Shown in pieces: positions 34,801-46,300 of a stretch of DNA of 64,000 nucleotides. Below the pieces are notes generated by a model. That model did no database searches. It was not told the DNA's origin and was given only the letters and a program-made list of their open reading frames with translations. Each line of letters opens with the position of its first letter. The stretch's first letter is position 1. The translations under genes and the position numbers were made by a program. The stretch spans positions 1,426,001 through 1,490,000 of the forward strand of contig JANTUC010000004.1 in the NCBI GenBank assembly GCA_026873275.1, read 5' to 3'. This DNA is from Pseudopithomyces maydicus (lineage: Eukaryota > Ascomycota > Dothideomycetes > Pleosporales > Didymosphaeriaceae).

Positions 34801-37800
34801 GATCAGGACCAAGCACATTAATTGTGCTGTCGATGCACCGTGCGATAACGGCTGGGGTAGGCAAATCTAGTTCAATGTTCGAGGATGCCAACGCCGCTGA
34901 TTCAGAGTTATGTGTGTCAGTACCGTATAGTTGTGCCAACATGCCAAGTGTACTGGTAACATAGCTGGAAAAAGTAAGCCCTGCAGAGTCAGCAACTTTG
35001 GATAGACTATCCAAAGCCCAGAAATGCACTACAGGGTGTGGGTCATTGCCAAGCGACATCAATATTCCGAGAATACTCTTCAAGTGGTACCCAGCAGCCA
35101 TGCCTCCCAACTGAGAGTGGATGCAACCTAATGCAACTGCATATCCAGACCGTGCATTCGGCTCGCGGTTAGCGACTATCTGGTCTACCAAGTAGCTTAC
35201 TTCGGCAGTTGTAAGTGCATTGCCAGAGCTGTTACACAGGCGACCCAGGGCCTCTCCTGCAACATTACGCACATAGGGATCGGGCAAAACGATGAATAGC
35301 TGATGGAGTTAGTACGGCATAGAATTAGAGGATATTTACCTACATGGAGAAGCTCCTGTATGACCTTTTCCACAGCCGAACCTTTAAGGTCACCAGAAGC
35401 GGAGCGTGTCTCCTTAACTGAAACTTTCAATGCGCCGAGAAGGGCATACGCGATATTTACCATCATTGCTGATTTACGGTGAACATCTCTCTGTAAGCTC
35501 CCCGCTGATAGAAACGACGTGATCTGCTCCAAAATGCTCTCCTGGATCTTAGGGGTCTGTAAAGGTAGGCAGATGGCGAAAAGTTGGAGGGCAGAGTTAA
35601 CAACCTCTGTCGCTGGTGGGTTAGGCAGATTGAAAGGATCGTTTGATTTTCGAATGTACAAGGAGATCGAATCGTGTTCCCGCGCACTGCAAATGGGTGA
35701 AAGGAGCTGTCAGGGATTAGAGGAATACATAAAGTAATGGACTAATGAGCATACCGTACGATCGATAATGGCCTCAGGGCCATGTCTCGTCACCCAATGA
35801 TGTTTGTCCTCAGCATCATGCTCGCCCGGTAACGGTTGGAGATCGTAACCAAGAACTAGTCCCGTCACACCAAAGCCATAATTATCAGCAACATCCCATA
35901 TACTCTCAAAGTTGCCCGCTGAGCTCGCAATAGCAATGCCTAGAGAGCTTGGCGTATAGTGGTCAGGGTCGGCGAAAGCTGCAACGGCGAAAGGAAGTAG
36001 ATTGGTCTGGAGCAGTACTTCACTGCTTCCTGCAGGGCTCAGATCAACTAATTTTGTATAACACTGTAAAACTCTTCTTCGCACCATCAAATCGAAGTCG
36101 TGTAGCTGAAGTACGGGTGAGAGTCGCTCTGAAACATTGTCCGTCGTTTTCTTGCTTGGGAGTGTGTTCAGGAACATGGTCGTATTCTGTAACATGGCCG
36201 CTAACCGTTTAGTCACATCTAGTGTGAGCAATCTGCTATTGAACTCCAAGAATGTCAGCACTGAACCAAGAGCGCACTCGCGTATATGGGCCAGGAAGCT
36301 AAGCTCAAGCACATTTCGTTGCACCATGTTGTCTTTATTCAGTGGCTTTGGTAGCGCGTTCTTCCACAGAAGTAAAAGTTGTGACAAGTGTATCTTGACA
36401 AAGTTGGGGCCAAGCGTCATCAACCCACCGATCAATATCCAAGCAACCTGTATCTGAGTAGATGATATCCGCAAATCGGAATTGCTGCTGGACTTCAAAA
36501 GGGAGGTGGCTTGTGATAGCACTCTGGAATTTACATCCACGGAACCATGGAGTGGTTGTGATGTGGAAGTGCTCAAGACTGCCGACAAACCATTCGCAAG
36601 ACCAACACACCTTCTAGGTGACTGTCGAGGGCCTCCCAAAAGTCCAAGCTCTCGGTTCACGCTGTTCATACATATCGTGACCGCGGGTAGCAGCTGCAAT
36701 GGGCATGCCAGGACAAATGCCCTCAAACACGACGACGCGTAGACTTGGACGGTATAGCTTGGGTGCTGCAAGACTTGAAGCAGAGCGTCACGACAAGCGT
36801 CGGCAATGGCGTTTGTCGCCGAACCAAGGCTGTCAAACAAAGAAGACAGCGTGCTGAGGGTGCCAATCAAAGTCTGTTTCGAAGGCTCAGGCCTCTCCTT
36901 GAGTGCTTGTGGATAGTCTTTAAGGATGTCGTTGACAAGAAAGCGCACGGCGTTCAACTGCCCCGACTCGCCAAGCATTTCGCGGCCAAGGACAGTTTCC
37001 AGAACGACAGCGACATATCTTCTGGTGCTTAGAGTCCGATAGCGGTTCTGAACAATGGTCGGGTTACTGAGAATGTCGAAGAAGAAATGGCGGGCAATGT
37101 CAGGATACTTTGTTTCGACGACCTGTTCGCCCAAGCCACGAAGGACTTTCAAGTAGCAGTGCGTGATGCCGGCCCTGGCCCGGCTGCTGGTCGCAGGTTT
37201 GCAGTATTGGATGGACAGCTGTCTTAGCAGTGCCGGAAGAGTAAAAGAGAGCCTCGCAGCGGACTTCTTGGGCGCGGGAGAATCCGGACGCTCAATGATG
37301 TCGTCGTCCCCTTCTACATCAGTGGCTTTCCTGGTCTTCTTCTTGGTTTTGGACCGCGCCAAGGGCACCTCGACGGGCACGATTTCCGAGTAGGCCTTGA
37401 CCAGGGCGGCACTGATGCACGAAGCGGCAGCATGTCTCACAGAGGCCGAAGGGCTATCGATGGTCTTCCAGACTGCATTCTGCAGCTTGTCGAAGTCGGT
37501 GGCATTGTCGAAGAAGGGCGTATGCCGGACCAGCTGCTCCAAAAGGAGCAAGCGCTCGTCTGGACCAGGGCAGATTTATCGGCAGCAGCCAGGGTGCGCC
37601 CCTGCTTCCAGGCCTCTCTCGCAATGGGCTCTTCGACGGAACGCCCCACGCCCTTGAACACCTTGCCGGCGGCCTTCAAGACGGTGGCGCGCAGTCCCGA
37701 GTGGTTCTGAGCAAGCTTGACGAGGCGCAGCAGCGACGTGGCAGCGTGAGGGTGCAGACCGATGGCACTGTCGCCGGCAGCGTCGAAGACGGCGCCCAGG

Positions 37801-38198
37801 CAGTGGGCTGCGGCATGCTTGGTCCTGAGGTCCTTATCTGCCTTGGCGGCGCCATTGAGTATGCCCACGAGCTCGTTGATGGACTCGAAGAGCAGCTTGC
37901 GGTCTCCCTTTGCGAATATGCCGTGGAAAGCCCTCCCCAGGTTCTCCCGTATCACGCGTGTGGGGGGCGGTGAAGCGAGATTGACGATCTGGAACAGCTC
38001 TTTCTTGATGTAGATCTGGTGGGCAGATGCGCCGTCGGCGTCGAGCGAGGCGACGTGGCGGGCGAGGTCTGACGAAAAGGTCAGGAGGTAGAGCTCCTGC
38101 TGCTCCGAGGGGAGGGCATGCAGCTTCTTGATGTCGAGCTCTGGGTTGGGGGTGGGGCCGGCGTGGGCGGGCGCGGGGTCGGGCTCTGGGGTCGCCAT
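31815..38198 (-). CDS. LAA1: HEAT-repeat protein LAA1/HEATR5-like (one frameshift)
   Basis: Laa1/HEATR5 is a large HEAT-repeat protein that binds the AP-1 clathrin adaptor and aids trans-Golgi/endosome transport. Exons: 38198-35755, 35706-35344, 35299-34025, 33974-33396 (holding a probable 48-nt intron at 33695-33742), 33350-32902 and 32853-31815. Helical repeats run throughout; recognisable blocks are RNVAGEALGRLCN, HFWALDSLSKVADSAGL, FGKTPDPDFPEVTLLEQYQ and the end GEPTIALRMDFG. A -1 shift lies near 37563-37566, where VQTSACSF becomes PDERLLLLEQLVRHTPFF after adding one base. With it, the exons sum to 6150 nt (6102 without the 48-nt intron), both multiples of three, giving about 2030 residues, the expected size. 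The start lies only 222 bp from the TACO1-like gene on the other strand. Confidence 0.9.
33695..33742 (-). other. 48-nt in-frame intron of LAA1
   Basis: GTGAGT donor and GCAG acceptor flank 48 nt without a stop codon. Splicing joins ENFS to ETETAAIGDLK, which fits the repeat better, but retention would also keep the frame. Confidence 0.6.
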
Positions 38199-38420
38199 GA
38201 CGGCGGCGGCGGGAGGCCCTGGGGGAGCAGGGTGGGAGGGGAGGGTGGGCTATGGGCAGGGCGTCCGGGTGGGTGCTGTGCGGGTGGTGGGTGGCATGGC
38301 GAGCTTTCGCGGGGGGTTGCGCGCCGTGCGGAGTTGGAGACGGAGGTGTCCATCTTGGCGGAGAGAACATTAGACCACATGCATGCCTCAATGCCAGCAG
38401 CCGCCCGCGCACAATGTTCC
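38199..38420. promoter_or_regulatory. Bidirectional promoter of LAA1 and TACO1-like gene
   Basis: Only 222 bp separate the two divergent start codons. The stretch is G-rich on the plus strand and GC-rich overall. Both genes must be driven from here; no named element is claimed. Confidence 0.55.
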
Positions 38421-39408
38421 ATGGCTTCCACCATGCTTGCTCCCCTCAGGCGGCTCGCTCGCCCCTCGCTGCCGCGGGTCGCCCTCGCGCAGTGTGCCTG
38501 CCGTCGTGCCACTCGCACTGAGCAGACGCGCTGCTTCGCCAGCTCCCCAGCAACCTTTTCAGGCCACTCGTACGCACCATCGCCCACCCACGCACACGCG
38601 CTCACTCGCAGACTGGCAGACTGGCTGACCGCCGCGCAGCAAATGGGCCACCATCAAGCACGACAAGGCCAAAAATGACGCCGGAAAGTCCAGGCAGCGC
38701 GCCCTCCTCACCAACGACATCACCCAGGCCGTCAAGCTCAACGGGCCCGACCCCAACATGAACCCCCGCCTCGCCCTCGCCCTCACCACCGCCAAGAAGA
38801 GCCAGGTGCCCAAGGCCGCCATCGAGGCCGCCATGGCCCGCGGCCAGGGCCTCTCTGCCACCGGTGCCGCCCTCGAAACCGTCACCCTCGAAGCCATGCT
38901 GCCGCCCTCCGTGGCCGCCGTCATCGAGTGCCAGACCGACAACAAGCTGCGCACCCTCGCCGACCTGCGCCTCCTCATCAAGGACCATGGCGGCACCGTC
39001 AGCACCGTGGCCTACATGTTTGAGAAAAAAGGCCGCGTGATACTGCAGAACAAGGACGGCGTGAGCGCCGATGACGTGCTCGAGTCCGCCATCGAGGCCG
39101 GCGCCGACGATGTGCAGGAACTGGACGACGGTCGCGTGGTGCTGTTTACCGCCCCGAGCGACACCAAGACGATAGGCGAGGCCGTCGCTGCCGCCATGGC
39201 CATGGAGATTGCAGAGGCTGACATCATATACGATGCGAACGAAGACACCCTGGTGGCCCTGAATGATGCCGAGGCCGCAGAGCGCCTGGGTGGCTTTGTG
39301 GACAAGGTGCAGGAGCTGGGTGGCATCCAGGGTGTGTATCTGAACTGGGCCAAGGGCGAGCTGCCGGATGAGATGTGGGACGACCTGGCTGGTAAAACTG
39401 CCCTCTGA
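38421..39408 (+). CDS. YebC/TACO1-family mitochondrial translation factor
   Basis: Members activate mitochondrial translation (human TACO1 acts on COX1 mRNA). Exons 38421-38569 and 38640-39408; the start at 38421 gives a basic, Ser/Arg-rich presequence (MASTMLAPLRRLARPSLPRV), as expected for import. The mature part opens with the family signature GHSKWATIKHDKAKND split by the intron, then KSRQRALLTNDITQAVK, NPRLALALTTAKKSQVPKAA and GGTVSTVAYMFEKKGRV. Length about 305 residues, normal for the family. Convergent with PET100. Confidence 0.92.
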
Positions 39409-39600
39409 CTTCGGATCGACATGTGCAAATAGCTGTATAGTACTGTACAATCCCGCATCATACACCCATAACTATAATCATACAGTTTGTACAAATTTCT
39501 CGCCTTTCCAACCGGGTCCCTTTTTGTCCAAACGCCGTGCCTCAACATGGTGGTATAATCTCTATCCTTTTCCTGATCCATTTCACCTGTTCCTCTTCAA

Positions 39601-39915
39601 TCAATTATGCCTCCCCTCCTTCATCGCTTCTAGTCTCTCCCGCTCCTCCCTCACCCGCTTCATCTCCAGATTCCTCGCCTTCAACCTCTCCAGCTCTGCC
39701 TTGATCTCCTCCCGCTCATAAGGAATCCGATGCGTCTGCTCTGGCCGAGGCCAGAAGTCCGGAACGCTGAACTTGCCGTCCAGGTTGGTCCCGAAGTAGT
39801 ACATGATGCCGATGGGGAAGAGGATGTACATGCCGAACTGGACAGGTTAGCATGCATATGTCGAAAGAAGAAAGCGCGGACCGACTTTGGCGACTTCAAG
39901 GTTTGGACCGCCCAT
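39601..39915 (-). CDS. PET100: Cytochrome c oxidase assembly protein Pet100
   Basis: Pet100 is a small inner-membrane protein needed late in complex IV assembly. Exon 1 (39915-39886) codes MGGPNLEVAK; exon 2 (39837-39601) continues FGMYILFPIGIMYYFGTNLD, the single membrane helix, then KFSVPDFWPRPEQTHRIPY and a charged coiled tail. 88 residues, normal for the family. The donor is GTCGGT, a weaker match than the usual GTAAGT or GTGAGT of neighbouring genes. The 3' end faces the TACO1-like gene, 192 bp away. Confidence 0.92.
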
Positions 39916-40100
39916 TTGGAGTGATTGCAGGAACGTGGGTGGGACTGGTGGTAGGGTGGCGCGCAGCGTTGTGATGGTGGTGAGAGGTGGTGTGTGAGTG
40001 TGGTGAGGGTTTGCGATGGTGATTGATCGGCGATTGGTCGGAGATTGGATTGAAGCCCTGGAGCCCTGGAGTTGAGCATCTCACGTGCGTGGAGGTTTTC

Positions 40101-40123
40101 CAAGGTTCCAAGGTTCCACAGGT
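40101..40123. repeat. 8-bp tandem repeat (CAAGGTTC)
   Basis: Two units and a diverged third, about 190 bp upstream of the PET100 start. Same octamer as at 7382-7413 and 21602-21620. Confidence 0.85.
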
Positions 40124-40460
40124 TCCACTGATCAATAGATTGCGGGTACTTTGTCAGAAGAGAAACGGCTGCAGTAGGCACGAGTAAATAGTGCTGTTAA
40201 GCATGTTGATAGCCAGACTGGACGCCAGCATTCTCTCTTCCTGTAGGACCAAACATCCCGTCAATTTCCAAATAATCATGATTGGCCTATCAAAGCGATG
40301 CAACTCCGCAGCCAGCAACGGGCCTCGGTTGCGGCGAGTCTCACCGTAGATAGTCCGCCCGTCCCCAGATTCCCAACGCGCGCACCGTTAATGCACTCGC
40401 TGTACTTACACACCCACGCAGATCTGATCTTTCCTACTGGCCGATCAGACAGTTAGATAC

Positions 40461-41358
40461 ATGTCCATCATGGCAGACCAACCCGTACTCGTCGACTTCA
40501 GAGACAACGGCGTCGCCGTCGTCACGCTCAACCAGCCCAAGAAACTCAATGCCCTCAACCAAGACGGCTACTTCCAGCTTGCTGTCGCCCTCCGTGACAT
40601 TGCTGAGCGCGAAGACATCTACATCACCGTGCTGACGGCGAAAGGGCGTTTCTTCTCAGCGTAAGTGAATGCATTACCCCTTCTTTACCCCACTTATCCA
40701 TCGAACGGTGAACTCACACAAAGACAGCGGTGCCGATGTCTCGATAGGCAGCCAGACATCCTCTTCGGAAGAATCCACGCGCCAACTGTGGCTCAGAAGC
40801 TTTGTCGCCAACAACCTGCACATCACGCACACCTTCTACACGCACCCCAAGATCCTCGTCACGGCGCTGAACGGCCCCGCCGTCGGGCTTTCAGCCGCGC
40901 TGATCGCATTTTCAGACTTCGTATACGCAGCACCACACGCCTTTTTGCTGACGCCGTTCTCGTCGCTCGGGCTGGTCGCAGAGGGCAATGCATCGATTGG
41001 CTTTGTGCGAAGGCTGGGCATTAGCAAGGCGAACGAGGCTCTAATCATGAGCAAACGAATCGGAATCGAAGACCTGTTGCAGACGGGGTTTGTGAACAAG
41101 GTCATCGATGTGGGAGCAAAGGACAAGAGCGATGAGTTCCTTGATCAAGTGCTGAAGGAGGTGGATGAAAGGCTGGGAGCGCACTTGAACAGGGAGAGCG
41201 TGGTCAAGATCAAGGCGTTGATACGAAAGCCTGATATTGAGGCTTTGGATCGGCAGGGGGTGGCCGAGGTGTTTGGGGGGCTGGACAGGTTTTTGAAGGG
41301 GGTGCCGCAGGAGGAGTTTAGGAAGATTGCAAGCGGTGAGAAGAAACACAAGTTGTAA
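40461..41358 (+). CDS. Peroxisomal enoyl-CoA isomerase/hydratase (Eci1-like)
   Basis: Crotonase-fold enzyme, probably delta3,delta2-enoyl-CoA isomerase of fatty-acid beta-oxidation. Exons 40461-40660 and 40728-41358, 276 residues; an internal ATG at 40470 is an alternative start. The CoA/oxyanion segment GRFFSAGADVSIG is split by the intron, and the second oxyanion segment is ALNGPAVGLSAALIAFSD. The C-terminus is KKHKL, whose last three residues (HKL) fit a type 1 peroxisomal targeting signal. I favour the Eci1 group over hydratases on length and PTS1, but the exact reaction is inferred. Confidence 0.85.
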
Positions 41359-41391
41359 GCATGTGAGTGAGACGTGAAATGCCTATTGTAG

Positions 41392-42608
41392 CTATGCAAG
41401 AGAGACGCCGCCTTCGGTCGTAAGCAGTTCACCGCCGAGAGGCTCGTCTTTGCCGAGCATGGGCTTACCCGTGGCCGGCGAGCTGTCCTGAGCATCTGGC
41501 GGGGTATCTTTCTCTTCTTTCTTCTTCTGCTCTTGGGATCGGTGGTTGGCGTAACTCATGTAGCGCAGGAGAGTGAAGAGGATAAAGGCGGATATACCGA
41601 TGGCGATGGCGGCCCGCCGTGTAAGGATCCACCGTAGCCCCTCAACCTCACTGCGCGCATCTGAATTAAGTTCAACGGTGATTTTGTAGCCCAAGCGTTG
41701 GATCTACATTCGTGTTAGCCTGGTGTGTATACCGCGCAGCAAAATAGCAGGGAGAGCGATACCTGAGACTCCATGTGCCGCTGCTCATTGCGCACTGCCA
41801 TCTTCCGATCATCGAACAGCCCCTTAAGCTCGTCCTTGAGATGGCTCGTCTCCTGTCCCATGCGCTGATTCAAGATGTCCACCTCATGCTGCAGCTGGTT
41901 CCTCTCGCTCCTCATCCGCTCTACTTCTGCCTTTCTCGTGTTGTCTACCTCTGTCTGTAACTCGCTGCATGCGGCTCGGAAAAGGTAGGTTTCGTTTTCA
42001 ATGTTCGATTTGCTGATGAGTCCGTCTCGCGCCAGTTCCATGTTGTCTGTTAGAATGTCGCGCACTGCCTTCATGATCGTCACAGACTGTGCCTGTGAGA
42101 AGCCCGACTCTGTGAGGTCCTTTACCAAGCTGTATGTATCGAAGTGGTGTACGTAGGGCGGAGTTTTTAGATGCGGGGGTTTGCGCTCCGCCTCCTCCTG
42201 CGGCGACGGCATGTGCAGTATCGTCTCTATCGGCTTCGCATCGGGCGCTTTCGGTGGATCTGGTGGCGGCGCAGGTGCAGGCTGGTCGGGCGATTCGGCT
42301 TCTACGCGCCTCGCTGGCGTTGGAAGTATAGTCGCAGTCGGAATTTCCTCCTCTTCCTCTTCCTCTGCAGGTTCCGGTTGTCTGTTCACATATTCATCCG
42401 CCTCGTTCACCGGTTCCTGGTCTCGCAGGTGCGGCGCTGGCTCTTGCGCCTTGCCGTAGCGCTGCGCAATGGATTCCTCGCAGGCGCGCCGCGTCGTGGC
42501 AAAAGGCCTCGCAGGTGTGCGTCGTGAAAGGTTCGAGGGTCGCATACACGGCGCCTTTAGCGGCTTGAACAGCATCGGCCATAGGAAGGGCAATCGGGGG
42601 GCGGCCAT
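41392..42608 (-). CDS. Mitochondrial coiled-coil protein, MCUR1/FMP32-like (DUF1640)
   Basis: Exons 42608-41763 and 41703-41392, 385 residues. An Arg/Pro-rich presequence (RTPARPFATTRRACEES) is followed by a Pro/Glu-rich linker. The conserved domain starts HFDTYSLVKDLTESGFSQAQ and leads into a long coiled coil (AEVERMRSERNQLQHEVDIL). A C-terminal membrane helix (AIAIGISAFILFTLLRYMSY) and a charged tail end it. This is the DUF1640 layout. Family members (human MCUR1, yeast Fmp32) are inner-membrane proteins linked to the calcium uniporter and to cytochrome oxidase assembly. Its 3' end converges on ECI1 with 33 bp between the stops. Confidence 0.88.
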
Positions 42609-43332
42609 GGTGAGTGATTGTTGCTCACTTGTCTCCGATTCGGAATCATCCCAGGTTTAATGCCCTCCGATGTAAACCGAGACTAAGCTAGTGCGAAAGG
42701 GGAACTACAACCTCACCAGGGCAAAACTCCCATACATACATAGGTTGTCACGACGCCAAGATTATGCATAGGTTGTCTGCCATGTTTAGCAATCAGAGGT
42801 GGATTGGCAAGTGAAGATCTGGCTATCTCAGTCTGATGCCCCGGCACTAAGCGGTATTCTTAAATTCGACCTACTGTTCGCAGACAAATCCAACGAGCTA
42901 AATGAATATTAGGCGTGTCTTCAATATTTGTGGAGAACTATCCATGACCCATAGGACGGAGTTGATCAACTAGGCAGGAACAAATACGCACAAGTATCCA
43001 ATTCATGAATATATACTGTTTGCGGCAAGACCTTCAAGGCCACGCCAATTATTTTCTACGAAGTCGGTTGCAACATGTAAGCAGGGATTCAAGACATTAT
43101 GTATAGGTATGCGACTGGATCCGCTCCAGCACCAGATTAGCGAGCAAAACAAAGAAAAAAACGTGACAAAACATTTTGGGGTATCCAACTTCAGTCAATG
43201 CGGCCCAACTGTCCTTCTCTTGCTTGCAGCCTTACAGAAATAGAAAAGAAAACCCAAATATGAATACACGATAGGACACATAGGGAATATATAATGTACA
43301 ATCACACAGAGAAGCAAAGTCGAAAAGAGCAA
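42609..43332. other. Intergenic
   Basis: Promoter of the MCUR1-like gene and 3' flank of the disordered-protein gene; the distal part is AT-rich. No gene supported. Confidence 0.5.
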
Positions 43333-46300
43333 CTAGTCGTCTGTCCAGGTCGGGACCCACTCCTGACCCGGAAAACTGGTAGCCCGCATAACAGGCTCAT
43401 CATCTTCTTCAGCCGGTAGCTCATACACTGGGCGCGCGGTACTTCCACTCCTTTCGAATCCATTCGTATTCGTTCTCGTGCTGCCCGCTGGACTGCGTAA
43501 ACTGCCCACTCTGCCGCCACCAGAAACACTGCGCTCAAGTTCGCGCGCGCGAGCTCTAGCGCGCTCGCGCTCCTGTCTTTCACGTGCCGATTCCTGGCGT
43601 TGGATTTCTGCCCTCTGAAGTCTTTCTTGCCGCTCACGCTCCTCGGCTTCGAGGAGCTGCCTTCGTAGGATGTCAGCACCCATGTCGGCAGATGAACGTT
43701 GGGGTGACGCAGCCATCGATGCCGGTTGTGGGTGTTGCAAGAGACCTAAAGAAGCCTGCCGCTGTCTGGACTCGAAATTACGGCCGCGGTCCGACGTATC
43801 CGTTACAATGTTTGGTGGCCGTGGGCGTTCTTTCTCCATCCCCTCGTTTTGAACCCCAGGTCCAGAATATGGTGGTGGTTCGTCAGCAGGTGGGAGATCA
43901 TCATACTCAGGTTGCTGGTATTGCTGTGCGAGAGGCGGTGGTGGATCATATAACGAATCGCGAGTACCATTTGATGCGGCATCTTGTGAAATTGGTCGTG
44001 GTACGTGAGAGTTTGGGAACGTAGCGCTGATTGGGGTATGAGGCAACTTCGAGGGGAGCGGTGGCGGTGGCATCATACCCACTATCGGATTGACTGGACT
44101 AGTAATATCTGTTGGATCTGGCGATGTCGGAAGAGGATACGATGCAGGACCTTTAGCCAAGGCTGGATGAACAGGTGCAGGCGCTATGGGAGGACTAGGT
44201 GAATGCGGTCTCGGAGCATCCAGCCGCTCAAGTGGCTGGTGACTTGCGACAGGGTATGGCTGCGGCGAGCTGCGTGGAAGTAGCTCACGAAATCCACCAC
44301 TTTCTCCCTGCGGTGGCCGCTCCTCCGTAGGTGGCGGAGGAGGACTTGTAGACTGGTTGCTCTGTCCTGACCGAGGAGATGGCGAACGTCCTGTTCGTTC
44401 GGCATGTAACTGCTCCTGGGCAAAGAGTTGCTGCTCCATGTACTGGCGTTGGCGCGCACGTACGATTTCTTGTTCAGTCGCTCCCTGAGGAAGATCGAGA
44501 TTCCAAGGACGCTCCGACTGTACCTGCTCTGTGATGCTGCTCATTCTTTGCTTCTGAGGCTTCGTAGTTGGTGGAGGCGATACATTGGGCAAGGCTCCCG
44601 ACGAAGGGCTCAAGATAGGAGACACAACGGAGTCGCTAGAGTTATGGCGAAGATTAGGCGGTGAGGTTGTCATCGCGGATACCTGAGGCGAAATCGGTTG
44701 CATCTGCGGGTCAGAATACTCGCGATTGTAATGAAGCGCAGGCTCTGAATTTTCAGCATGGGGGAGAGGATCCTCAAAATGAGGTGATACGAATGCACCT
44801 GAGACATGCGTATATGCTCCTGGGATAGGTGGAGTTTCGTACTGCGGTTCGTCTGCTGGCAAAATAGCCTGTGCCTGCGCTTGTGTCTCCGTGGCGCGTG
44901 GTACCTGGTCAGTAGCCGGAGCAACCACGGAGGCCGAGACGCTACGGAGATTAGGTGGCTGTCGAGACACTACTGACGCTAGTGGATGTGTTTGTTTGTG
45001 TTGATGTTGCTGTTGATTTTCTTGATTTTGTTGATGTTGTTGACGTTGGAGAGGAGGAGAAGGAGAGGGAGGAGGAGGGTGTGAATGGGTCTGACGTTCC
45101 TGCACAGGCTGTTGGTTTTGAATGGGAGGAAGAGGCTTGATCATTTTGAGGTCCGGCTTGAAATACTCATTGACCGGAGGAGATACTAGTGCTTCTGTAT
45201 GTTGCCTGCTTTGGTAGAAGCTAGGAGGTGCAAATGCAGGGTCTGGCTGTAAGGGTCGAGATGATTGCTGGCTCGGTAGTCGGTTTTGCTCTGCCGTGCG
45301 TTGTGCATGTATCTGAGTAATTTGCTTAGTATCCATGTAAGCAGATCCCTCAGGCGATCGCTGAGATTGATGTAGGACATGCGACATTGGGACCTGAGGC
45401 AAACTCTGGAACCCTTGAGGCTGCATATACTGCTGGGGTATCCCATGCCCATGTCCATCCTGTGACAGAGCAGACGATATGGACTGTTGTTGTGCATGTT
45501 GCTGGGAAGACGGTGACGCGGATTGTTGTTGCATCGATTGCAACGGTACGCCTTGCATTCCAGGAAATGATTTAACCACAGGAGGCGGGCCGTACTGCAC
45601 ACCTCCGTACTGTAGAGGATTGATGGGTTGTTGTGGTCGCCACATTTGACCCTGTGATACTGATTGCAAGGGCATTGCACTTGAATGTTTTTGAGCCTTC
45701 TGCGACCTTTTCTCCTCCTTGCTCATCTTTACTTTATTTGATGAGGCGGCAACCGTCGTGGAACCACGATTGAAGATGTTGCCCAATGCAGAAAATCGCT
45801 TCTTTTTACCGCCAGTCTCTGGGACCTGCGAGGCGGAAGATCGATAGTTCTGTAGTGTGGGCAAATTTGGAGTATTTTGGGAGGTATGCATGGAAAGTTG
45901 TTGCGGTGGTATACCTTGAGGCGGTGGAGGGCTTGCTGGATATCGAAGGTCTAGTCGAGAATCTGTGACTTGCACACGTGTACTTTCCTGACTGATATAC
46001 GACTCTTGTCCTACACTTGGAGGGCGATTGAATGCTGAGGCGAGTCCGGTAGCCTTTTTCTCCTTTCCTGGTGGTGCCATCTGTATGGAGCTGAGATCAC
46101 TCACGCCTGACTGAAGAGAAGCGCTCCTCTTTGCATTGTCTGCCATGACGCTCATGGGCAGATGTGATCTGACCTTGGGTTGTAGCACTTGCTGCGATGA
46201 AAGATGTGATGGCATTAATGGAACTTGCTGTGCGCTCGAGCTGGATTTGCCCAGTCCTTTGAAGACAGAGGTGAATTTTGGCTTGAATGACTTCTCATCT

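Noticed and set aside
38602..39465. 287-codon minus-strand frame opposite the TACO1-like gene
   Set aside because: Composition (Gly/His/Val-rich) is that of an antisense reading; the plus strand has the full YebC signature.
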